Of a stretch of DNA of 31,497 bases, positions 21,432 through 30,793 are shown piece after piece. The notes beneath the pieces were generated by a model that saw only the letters and a program-made list of their open reading frames with translations, ran no database searches and was not told the DNA's origin. Within the stretch, counting starts at the first letter, position 1. The number at the start of each line of letters is the position of its first letter. Both the position numbers and the translations under genes were made by a program. Origin of the DNA: Ettlia oleoabundans (lineage: Eukaryota; Chlorophyta; Chlorophyceae; Chlamydomonadales); contig JAAMXP010002420.1 in NCBI GenBank assembly GCA_019693395.1, positions 1 to 31,497 of the forward strand, written 5' to 3'.

Positions 21432-22793
21432 ATGGCAGCCGGCGATGGGCAGGGCGCCCAGCTGAACGGTACTAGTGCTGTGACGCCGGCACCGCCCAAA
21501 GCCAGGCTCCGCGGTGTCATCCACAACTATGCCGTTTTTGTTGCGCTAGCTGTGGGCACTTTGCTGGTGTTGGATGCCCAGACATCACAGGCTCGTTGGG
21601 CATGCATCATCTATACTTTCTCGACGACCGGTGAGTGCAGCTTAGACAGCGACTACAACCGCACCACATTAACCGTCAGCTGTGTATGCGCCTTGCGAGA
21701 CACGCGCAGCTCCTTTGCATGTCGGTGCGGCAAGCTCGATCACCTCCATGAAAAGTTGACCACCGGTGATTAATTCCCTGCAGGCATGTTTGGCACAAGT
21801 GCGCTCTACCACCGCCCCAACTGGCAGCCCAAGGCGCGGCAGCTGATGCGGCGCTTTGACCACGCCGCCATCTTCCTCCTAATAGCCGGCACCAACACAC
21901 CTCTCGCAGTTCTGGCGTTGGAGCCCGCGCAGGCAAGCTTCAACGTGCTATTCAATGTTAACACAGCACCCCTGTCTTGAAGGTGCCAAGGCCAGCAAGC
22001 GCCAGTTTGTTGCAATGAGCCCGAGCCAAGACAGACCAGTATTCGCATCAGCTGCGCAGCTAGCCACACCGTTCCCTGTGCCCTCCCTACTACCCATCCC
22101 AGCCTGTCTGCAGGCTTCCAAGCTGCTGTCATTGGTATGGGGCGGTGCGCTGGCGGGCATTGCTCAGTGCCTCTTCTTCTCACACGCACCCAAGGCCCTG
22201 GCAGCCACCCTATACGTTGCGCTGGGATGGGCAGTACTGCCCTTTGCGCGGCAGTACAGCGAGGCCCTGCAGGAGGCTGATGTGGCGCTCATCGTGGCGG
22301 GAGGGGTCATCTACAGTGTGGGGGTGAGCTTGTACTGCCCTGGTGGGCGGGCAGTTTGCTTTGACCGAGGCTGCAGGCTGAGAGGTTGCCCAGATGTTGA
22401 AGCTCCATACAGCGACAAAACCATTGTGTGGGCCATAGTGGCCAAGGTTATGGTTTCCTAACAAGCAAACAACTGTTGTCGCAGGCTGTTGTGTATGCAT
22501 TGAAGTGGCCAGGTGGGATGGAGTTGGGATCGGGGGGTCCCAGCGAGAGTGGCAACAGCGCTGCACATTGCAAATGGTGGAATTGCTTAGGTCCGCCTGC
22601 CAGTGGGTATTGCATCAATAGTTGCGGTAAATGCCAACAATTAATGGCCACTATTTTTGCAGATGTTGCCCCACACGTGTTTGGCTACCACGAGGTTTTC
22701 CACACCTTTGTGACCCTGGCTGCGCTGCTGCACTTCACCGCCGTCTACCGAGTGGTCAACTCCCCGCTGGGGGCGCGTGGCACCGCACCCTAG
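21432..22793 (+). CDS. PAQR / hemolysin-III-related seven-helix membrane protein
   Basis: Five exons in phase: 21432-21630, 21784-21932, 22114-22323, 22485-22512 (only 28 nt) and 22663-22793, giving 238 residues. Family motifs appear in order: RGVIHNYAVFVALAVG (helix 1), FGTSALYHRPNW, MRRFDHAAIFLLIAGTNTP, LLSLVWGGALAGIAQ, ATLYVALGWAVLPF, VALIVAGGVIYSVGAVVYAL, and FGYHEVFHTFVTLAALLHF. The Ser and His of FGTSALYH, the Asp of FDH and the HxxxH of YHEVFH are the metal-site residues of the PAQR/CREST membrane-hydrolase superfamily. Eukaryotic members include adiponectin-receptor-like and lipid-handling proteins. The name hemolysin III is historical; nothing here indicates a toxin. The start ATG at 21432 gives a short cytosolic N-terminus; another in-frame ATG lies at 21420. 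Confidence 0.9.
21933..22113 (+). other. GC-AG intron 2 of the PAQR gene
   Basis: The exon ends GCGCAG and the intron begins GCAAGC; the acceptor is CTGCAG before GCTTCC. Phase 0 is kept and joins LEPAQ to ASKLLSLVWGG, exactly as expected for the family. The same frame runs into a stop if not spliced. Confidence 0.75.
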
Positions 22794-23359
22794 GGGAGCT
22801 TCATATTGACCGCCCCCTGCTCGGCTAGCGCAGCTGCCTTACAGGCAAACTCATTGCCCGGGGCAGGTGGCACCACCACCTCAATCTGCATCCTTTACTG
22901 CACTCACTCACGCAGTTTTCCTCTGCATCCCGATGGCGTGCCGGCTGCTGCGGCTGGTTGCCACCAAAGGAATGCACCAGGGGTTAGCGGCACCTTATTG
23001 TGCGCTGACAAGGCTGTGCAACTTGTACCATGTTGGGCATGGCTCCGCTGTGCCATCCCTGAGATAAGCGCACATTGGACAGCGCTTGCTGTTGTTGCGC
23101 AATGAAGTATTTCTCCTCAACGTACGCCTCCTACTGGTACATCATTTGATCCACAAACACGTTATCCCTGCCTTCTCCTGTATCCTGCATCAACGTGCAG
23201 TGTTCCTGCTACTTGCTTGTGCTGCCCACAAATCCCCGCATGATTTTCTGCACTGAGAGATGCCCCAACGTGTTGATCCACTGCTTTGCCTTGCAAAGTA
23301 CCACTGTAGATTTCATTACGGCATATGTAACAGCACCATCAATGCATATCAACCCATGC
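22794..23359. other. Convergent intergenic region, possibly overlapping 3' UTRs
   Basis: The PAQR gene (plus) and the histone-chaperone gene (minus) face each other here. A plus-strand TGTAA lies at 23326-23330, and a minus-strand TGTAA (TTACA) at 22839-22843. If both are used, the transcripts overlap by roughly 490 nt. No gene is seen in between. Confidence 0.45.
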
Positions 23360-26300
23360 CTAAGTGCGCTGCCGCTTGGAGCGCCGCCCGCTGCTGCCGC
23401 CTTCGCTTGCAATCATGCCTTGAAGCTGGCCCACCGAGAAATCATCTTCTGAGACCAGCTCCACATCACCCTCATCATCATCATCATCATCATCATCGTC
23501 GCTGCTTTCTTCCTCTGAGCTGCTCTCATACTCAGCCTCCTCTTCCTCACCACCAGCCTCGCGGCCACCACCGTCACCTGCCACAGCCGCAGTCGCCGCT
23601 TGCATACCTGCAGTCCGGAGACAGAAAAACAGCAAGCACGCTTAAACAATGGAGGAAGGTTTATTTGGACAGCCGGCTGCATCCCTGCATGGTTTAGAGT
23701 AGATTAATGGCTGCCGGGCGAGCCAGGGCGAGACATCCAGACAGGAAATTGGCACCCCCACCGTTCCCACCTTGTTTACCGGGGCTGACACCAAAGCACT
23801 GCTGCTGCTCCTGTTTCCCGGCCCCTTCATTCGCCTCCTCCTCCTCATCATCATCAGAGCTGGTGGTTGGAGTAAAATCTTTGTCCTGCACCATGTAGCC
23901 AGTAGGTGCTGCCTAATTTCTTGCACAGCCAGCAGCTGCTGTTTGAGTATGTGCAACAGGCTGACAGGGCTGATCAATGCTCTGCCGCATGCACGTGCCC
24001 CAGATGTTGCCAACACACCCAGCAGCCCCTGCCCCAGCACTCAAAACCACAACTCTTCTGTGTGACTGTCTGCAGCCGTGCCCCGTCGACCCTGCAGCGC
24101 CCAACTTACCTCCGGATCGTCTGAATCCGAACCACTGTTTGCCTCTGCCGCACCAGGGCTGCCAGCCTCCTGCCCCTCCCCCTCCTGCTCGTCACCTGAG
24201 CTTGCTGCCGCGCCAATCGCCAGCCGGCACCTGCGGATGTAGTCTGCAGGCAGACGGGGCAGGCACATGCGCGGGTGGCAATGCAAAAGCATGCAGCTAG
24301 CACCACTTGCAAAGGTGCCTACAGGGCCAACTTGGCGCCCATACTCTGGGCTGGCTGACCTTCAGGTTCCTTTCCTGACCTCAACCCTGAGGACCATTTT
24401 GGCTGACCCCGCGTGCTGCCAACCTCCCTCCAAAGCCAGGTAGATTGCCACGGGAAGGTTACACTTCAATGCCTCAGCTTGCGCTCACCCTCGATAGCCC
24501 CTATTTCCTCCCGCGGCAGCATCCCAAACTCCTGCACCCCACCGTCGCACAGGTGCACCACCAGGTCAAAGGTGGAGGAGCCACCCCCCGCACGCATCAT
24601 CTCCAGGCTGCGGATCTGTTGGTGCGGCAGGAAGATGGCAGGCTGCACCATAGGATGGGGAAAGAGGCAAAGGGCAAGAACGGCTGAAGAGCTGTGACCG
24701 CATTCAGGCCAGAAAGGGGTAGAAGGGGATCGGCAAACCGCAGCCAGGGAAGGCACTGCTGCCCTCTTGACCTCAGTGGTGATGTCGGCTGCACAGCTGG
24801 GAAGACAGTGCACCACCCAGCATGCCGCCCAGCAAGAGTGTTTGAAATCCCATTCCAAGCACTTTCAGTGGGCAACAAGCGCTGAGCTGAAGTTGCATGG
24901 CAGGACCAACCAAGCATGCCAGTGTCAGGCTAACGCTCCATCACCAGGGTCGGTACCAAAACCTCACCGAATCAAGGAAGCACATCGCCGATGGCAGCGG
25001 GTAGATGAAGCCTTGTCGCGCCTTGACATACGCGGTCACCCCTGCAACACAGCACAACACAGTGCAGCTGTTAGCGTCACAGCATATCACAGGTAGGTTG
25101 CACCATCCAGCTGCAGTGCAGCCAGGAGCTTGATTCCCCGCACAGTTGACAGGTAGCATTTGCAGTGCAGCAAAGCAAACCAGCCTGGCAGCCAGCGTCA
25201 GGCGCTGTTGATGTAAGCCCCAATTGCCCAGCACCTGACAGAAAGAGGAGCAGGCACCGAGGCCTTCACACTGAAACTCAATGCTGCCACTTGGGTTTTC
25301 CACGGCGGCCTTGACAGCATGCCCAACAAACAGACCCACCTGCTGCCCGGCCCGCCGACTGGAAGTATTGCGCATCGGGGCTGACAAAGCAGGAGGGATC
25401 CACACCACCTGGCACCGCTCTGCACAGCTTGAGAAAGTGAGGTCAATAACTCGTTACTTGACTAGGTGCAGCGCTGCTGGATGGTTCACGCAACCCAAAG
25501 GCTTCTTGCCCCAACATCAGAAGTTCGCATTAGGGGCAGCCACGGGCAGGGCTTGCGGGCTGCTGGCGCTTTGGCAGGCCTGCCGCGCTCTGGGTGGGGG
25601 CTGCATGCAGCCGCCCCGGCCCTGTTCAGACCAAAGCAGCAGCGCACGCACCCCAGTGCTTGGCAGAGCACCACGGGCGCTGGGCCCTGCAGTCTGCGGG
25701 TGCCCTGCGGGTGGGCTATGTCCAGCTGTGCATCTGCTGTGCTCTGTATGACCACAGCGCTCAGCGGCGTCTTGCCATTCATCACCTTGGCCTCGCTGCA
25801 AGCAGACAGGCCACAAAGCCCGCGGCAGGTGCATGCTGACCGACATAAGGGGCAAATTGAAACAAGTGGAAAGTCAAGCCGGCACACAGTATGCATGCCA
25901 GGAACACCGCCAAGCCAGGCGGCCAAGCTAGACACAGATTGAGAGATAATTAGCAAAGTTGTTGCACACATACGTAATCAAGTAGTTTGAGGCCCCTGCA
26001 GCCGTGCTGCCAGCGTCAGCATCGGTTTGCCATTGCAGCAATGCTCGCTGGCCATTCTATTTCATGTGGCTGCTGCTGACCTGGCAACGTGCAGGTACAG
26101 CAGCACCTTCCCTTTAGTGTCGCCTGGGATGCTGTCAATAATCTGCGCAGGACGCATTCTATTGCAATGCTCGAACTTTTCTTACAAGGCGCTCCAATGC
26201 CAACCGAGATACAAACAGGGGCAGGTGTGCCGCAAGGGAGGAGAGGCACGCAGCTTGGCAAGCAGGGCGGTTACATAAGGATTGGTAGCTTACCGCAACG

Positions 26301-26737
26301 TGCTTGACTGCGTTCCATGGCACGCTGATGTCCGATTTGGCTGTCTTTATCACGCAGCGGTCCGGAAACAGCGCCAGCTGCTGCTTGCCCCTGCAACAAG
26401 GGGTAAGGAGGTTACAGCAGCGGCAGTGTAGGCGATCGCAGCGGCGGTCAGTGGGAGACCATGGACTGGAGTGCCCGGCAGGGTACCTGGGATTCAAAAA
26501 CATCAAGCCATCTATGACGCACAGAGCGTCGTCCACGGGCGTCCGGGTTTGTCCCGCGGGCTGTCCGCTGCTGGGAGCTGCATGGCCGAACTTATCCTTC
26601 TCCTTGATCACGGCAGCAATCAACTGGGGAATGTCACCCCCGGCAAGATTAGCAGTGCGGAGCGCTCCCAACAACCTTTCGCCACTGGCGCAGGGCCTCA
26701 GCAGCTCCCTCAACTCGTCCATACCGTTTTCTGACAT
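23360..26737 (-). CDS. Histone chaperone, Rtt106/Pob3-type tandem PH, acidic tail
   Basis: Ten exons in phase: 26737-26487, 26390-26294, 26142-26081, 25795-25652, 25419-25340, 25041-24968, 24642-24489, 24243-24110, 23885-23780 and 23607-23360, giving 449 residues. A helical N-terminus (MDELRELLRPCASGERLL) precedes two PH-like modules. The first contains KQQLALFPDRCVIKTAKSDI and IIDSIPGDTKGKVLLYLH. The second contains AYVKARQGFIYPLPSAMCFL, IFLPHQQIRSLEMMRAG, FDLVVHLCDGGVQEFGMLPR and DYIRRCRLAI. From about residue 300 the chain is strongly acidic (DSDDPE, SSDDDEEEE, a poly-Asp run of nine) and ends in a basic patch, SGRRSKRQRT, that could be a nuclear signal. This layout fits an Rtt106-family nucleosome-assembly chaperone binding H3-H4. 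A related FACT-like subunit is the main alternative. Confidence 0.78.
23473..23500 (-). repeat. GAT microsatellite encoding the poly-Asp run
   Basis: A run of ATC/GAT triplets, ending in a GAC codon, encodes nine consecutive Asp in the acidic tail of the histone chaperone. It is a simple repeat in coding sequence, likely to vary in length. Confidence 0.8.
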
Positions 26738-28548
26738 TCAAACTGTCTAGTAAAAGCGACAGCCAGCTTGATTTCCCAGCTCATTTGAAGCCACTTGAAC
26801 ACAGGGGACACGTCACTACGCGCCGCCGATGACAGACCTGGTTCAACACACCCGCAGGGTGCCAGGAGCTCATTGACTCCCAGCGGTAACTATAGTGACT
26901 TGTAATCAGTTGTACCGTGGTCAAGTTTCACCGTGATCTACGAGCCTCGCTTTGACTTCTACTTAAATCCAACCTGTCTTGTGATAGGCTGCCACAGAGG
27001 CTGCCACACAAGCTGCCCTTCTGAGTGCTAATTCATCCGTCAGATTGTTTGCTCTCGTCTTGGAGGGACCTGCGGTGCAGCATCTCTTCGGACTTGAACC
27101 GTGGCTGCTCGTCTTGCCCACGCGCCCCCATCTTGCTGCTGTCGTCGGAATGGGGGGGGGGGGCGCTTGAGTCCAGCTGGCATGTTACCGGCCAGCTAGC
27201 TTTCTTTGGCATGTGCACCGATAAAAATACATTTATCGTGTGTGATCAAAGATTTGCCTTCAGCATAACCAGCTCTGAGCGGCCTCGAGGGTGCCGTATG
27301 TCGTGGCGGCGGGCCTGAGTATGTGTGCGGCGCTGGTGCTGCTGACGAGTTTTACAACCCTTGATCCCTCAATTCGCCGCTGGAACCTTCTAGCCAGCCT
27401 CTTGTTGTTCCGGAAGAGGAGGCGCAGCTCGTGCCAGACTGGATAACACTGAGCGGTGGACGCTCCAGGGGCCACAGAAGTGGTTGGCGGAACGTGTACA
27501 AGTCAGGGAAGCGGCACATCTTCCCGCCATCTCGCGATGCGAATTTCCGGCAGGAGCGGCGTCAGTAGTGGGTGATGCGGCTGCAGGTATACCGCTGCCC
27601 AACTCTTGCCAAACATGTTGCCAAAACAGTTAGCAATGCCTGATGCTGTTCTTCTTTGTTATTGTTGCTTCCTTAACAGAATGCAATTTCCGCGAACTTA
27701 TGTGCCCACTGCAGCTGGACGCTCGCCGCAAGCTCGCCATCGGCAACATAGCCGGCAGCAGTATGCCTCTATGCTGGTGCTTCAAAGACGATCAGGGGCA
27801 GCAACTGCATCTTCCACTGCCCGGCCTGGTGCAGACCCCCCATTGCTTAAAAGGAAACAAATGCATGCGGATGTTTGACGGTGGCTGCACCATGCGGTGA
27901 GCCAGCCACTGCAGTTGACCCTGACAGTGTAGCACATTGCACCATGATCGATAATGTAAGACATTGCAACCATGTTTGCTCCATCTGAAGCGCTGAATAG
28001 GCGCAAGCGAGGCAGTGTGCAGCACGTCAACATCCGATTGAACAGCCGTCGTTGACAGGATGCATTCTCCAAGGCATTCTCTTCTGGCAGTGGACTTCGC
28101 CACCAAGTACATACATTGCAGTGCTCGCTTCATTCATCCAGGAGGAAGCATGCTCGTGCAACATCAGAGAGTGTTAAGCGCCATCATTGCGCTGCCGCAC
28201 GCCGCAGCGGCGGCAGCATAGTCAGCTGGCCCAAACCGTGTTACACACACGTCGCGGAAGGCCAATATGCGTAAGACTTTTATATGTGCATTGAATGTGG
28301 TCGCTGGCGCATTGTAGCATCCATTGATTGCAGGAGTGGTCAGCTATGACGCGCGGGCTCACATAAATGCGCCACAACTTCAGTCCTCAATGTGAGCCAA
28401 TGTAGAGCTGAGCGCTTTATCATTGCTCTTCGCACTATCCCTGCCGGTTGAGGCGACTTGGGGTGCGCTTGTTCTCAGGAAACCCGACCCACCCAACAAC
28501 GTTGAGTATCCAGCGCATAGTGATAGGGAACGAGGTGCAGCACTTCGC
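26738..28548. other. Intergenic region with unassigned coding-like segments
   Basis: This lies between the divergent histone-chaperone and bZIP genes and should hold both promoters. Two segments look protein-like but could not be built into a gene. At 27330-27560 the minus strand reads WHELRLLFRNNKRLARRFQR and the plus strand reads SGWRNVYKSGKRHIFPPSRD, so the strand is ambiguous. At 27660-27900 the plus strand is open after a TTAACAG acceptor (NFRELMCPLQLDARRKLAIG, or MQFPRTYVPTAAGRS in another frame). A G run at about 27150-27162 interrupts the area. No family is recognised. Confidence 0.3.
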
Positions 28549-29929
28549 ATGCATGCAGCACAAGGCCTGGCAACCGTGGGCGCGGTGAAGCGGCAGAAAA
28601 CCGAGGGTGCCGCAGTTGGCGAGACGCCATGGCTCTCCGACGTTGCTGCTGTCGGTGTTGACCAGACCACTACAGCTTCAAATGTAGCAGGTGGGTGGTT
28701 GACTTACTGGAAATCAGGCCGGCTGTTGGCAGGTGACTTCCCCCTGCCCCAACCGCACTGCCCTGGTGCAGCGTGGGAGTTAGTGCTGAGCCTGACAAGG
28801 CGGGCACTCACGCCCGACATTCATGGGTGGACAGCCCTTTATGCTGTGCTGCGGCCCTGTTCTTGCAGCCAGCTTGAAGCGATTGCCGACAGAGCTGGCA
28901 CTCTTGGCGCCGCTGCTGACACCGTCCCTGCCGCCGCATCTGCTGTCTAGCAGTACGGCAGGCAGCAACCACATGACGGCCCACATCCCTACTCCCATTG
29001 CCACCACCACACCACTGCCGTGTACAGTGGCGCAGCAGCAGGCCCTGCTGCTCGCTGCCGAGCTGCTATCAGGCAGCGGCAGCCACGGCCAGTTGAAAGC
29101 TCTCACTGCAGCTGCTGCTACTGCCTCTGCTGCTGCCGCCTTTGAGCTCACGCCTTTGCAGCTGCAACACCATCAGGCAACATGCAGCGGCGGCAGCTAC
29201 AGCCCCAGCCAGGAAGATGCGGAGTCTGGTGAAGACTGCTGCGATGAAGCACATGCGTGCAACGGCAACGGCGTAGCGGATGTAAGATACGGGGGCTGCA
29301 GCGGCGCGGCCCGTGCAGGTCGGCGAAGCAGCGAACAGCGGGTGCAAGCAACTAAGGAGAAAAACCGGCGGGCACAGCAACGATTCAGGTAAGGCAGCGG
29401 AAGTCAGGAGAAGAACTACCAGCTGTTGCTTCTGTTTCGGTCCCTGGCGTCCCGTTCCCCAGCTCAACATTACTGCTTGTCTCACGGCCAAGCCGCGGGG
29501 GGCTTCAGGCAGCATCTGTCCTTGGTGTTTACCCTTGAGGCTTTTCCTGCCTCATGTTTTGATCCCAGATGAATAAAAACTTGCAGGGTGCGGCAGAAGG
29601 AGAAGATGAAATGGTTGGAAACCGAGGTAGCCCGTCTCACAGAGCTGCTCATGCGCCATGGCATAGACCCCTCCCCTCATGTTCAGCAGCAGCAGCCAGC
29701 GCCACCGTGCAAGCAGGCCGTCTGCTCGGTTGAAGTTGCCGGCAGCGCTCCATCAGCGCCACATCAGCAGGCAGACGCGCCAAGTCAAAGCACAAAGCAG
29801 GTCAGGCAGGGTCAAGTGGGGAGGCAGGCTGTTGCTGCCCATTGGACAGGTGGGGGCTGGGGTGCGTCCCTGGCTGGCATCTCTTGCGCAGTGCAGGAAG
29901 TAAATGGGGCGCCGCTTTGCAACTTATAG
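28549..29929 (+). CDS. bZIP transcription factor, Yap/Pap1-type basic region
   Basis: Three exons in phase: 28549-28690, 28869-29388 and 29587-29929, giving about 334 residues. The N-terminal two thirds are low-complexity (Ala, Leu, Ser, Gln), with TVAQQQALLLAAELLSGSGS and an acidic patch SQEDAESGEDCCDEA. The basic region, KEKNRRAQQRFR, begins at about residue 211 and is cut by the second intron. N213 and R221 give the N-x7-R bZIP signature, and the first zipper Leu (L231) falls exactly nine residues after R221. The zipper is short: L231 and L238 are followed by His at the third heptad position, then HGIDPSPH. The rest is Gln/Pro-rich. It should bind DNA as a dimer in the nucleus. The start is uncertain because the frame remains open upstream to 28423, so a 5' exon is possible. 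The last exon could also be spliced near 29848. Confidence 0.75.
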
Positions 29930-30793
29930 GGAGCGCTTCCTCAAAGTGCACAGAAAGGATCAACTGTGTCAGGGTCACTCTAGGATTGATGAGGCCAACG
30001 CATGCTGCTGTGCTTGCAGGAGTCTTAGGGAGACAACAGCTGCATGAAAGATGATGCCAACCTTTTTCAGGGCTTAGCATTCTCAACCTTTGCTATACTT
30101 TTCCCGACTAGCTTTTTGGCAGACGTTGAAGTAGCATGCATGTGGGCCCTTCTGCATTTTCCCATGCATTCCGCATGAAACACTGCCCTTTTCCCTGCTC
30201 TGTGCGCTAGTGGTGTTGAACCTGCAATGCAACCAGCCACCCCTTGCTCCAGCTACCCGCTTTTTTGTGTGCTCCTCTTCCCGCTAGTGTAATGTGTGCT
30301 CCTCTTTCCACGCCTCCCCTGTATTGCTTGTCATTGATGTTGCTGGGCTTCCCACCCCACCCCCGGTCCTTCCCTGCCGTTTTTAGCCACTTTCTTTGGT
30401 CCCTTGTCTTCAACTCTTGCTCGGTCCAACCCCTTTGCTTAATCCCTATCACCAGGAAGCAGTGAATCCCAGGCTCATCTGCTGTTTTTGACCTGCGGCC
30501 CTTTATGTCAAACGCTGCAGCCCCATGGGATATGATATCCTGCCGGCACTGTACAGCGCTGTGTGGTGCCCCCAACTAGTTAAATAGCGTTGCCTGTCGT
30601 TGTTATGCCCTGTCTTGCATATACTTGGATTCATATGCAACTTTATGAATTGGGTCACATTGTGTCACAGCCAGCAGGGTTCAGCGCACTCCCAACTCAG
30701 GCAGCACAGCCAAAATATATGGTTGTACGGCCACTGCTGCTTAGTAGCGCCTCAGGTTCAGGTGCAGAGCGCCATCAAAACCAAGCAACAGAA
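29930..30793. other. Convergent intergenic region, bZIP 3' UTR
   Basis: This region separates the bZIP stop from the stop of the minus-strand gene at the right edge. It is rich in T and pyrimidines, unlike the flanking coding sequence. Apart from a TGTAA at 30288-30292, I see no gene or repeat. Confidence 0.5.
30288..30292 (+). terminator. TGTAA, candidate bZIP poly(A) signal
   Basis: This TGTAA lies about 360 nt past the bZIP stop codon in a T-rich stretch, fitting the chlorophyte poly(A) signal and a typical 3' UTR length. Confidence 0.4.

Noticed and set aside
21432..22793. Reading the PAQR/HlyIII gene as a toxin
   Set aside because: The hemolysin III label is historical. The protein is a seven-helix membrane protein of the PAQR/CREST superfamily with its metal-site residues, common in non-pathogens.
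25198..25339. Minus-strand frame containing AVKAAVENPSGSIEFQCEG
   Set aside because: It looks protein-like, but skipping it joins exons 25419-25340 and 25041-24968 in exact phase into a continuous PH-like domain, so it is intron 5 of the histone chaperone.
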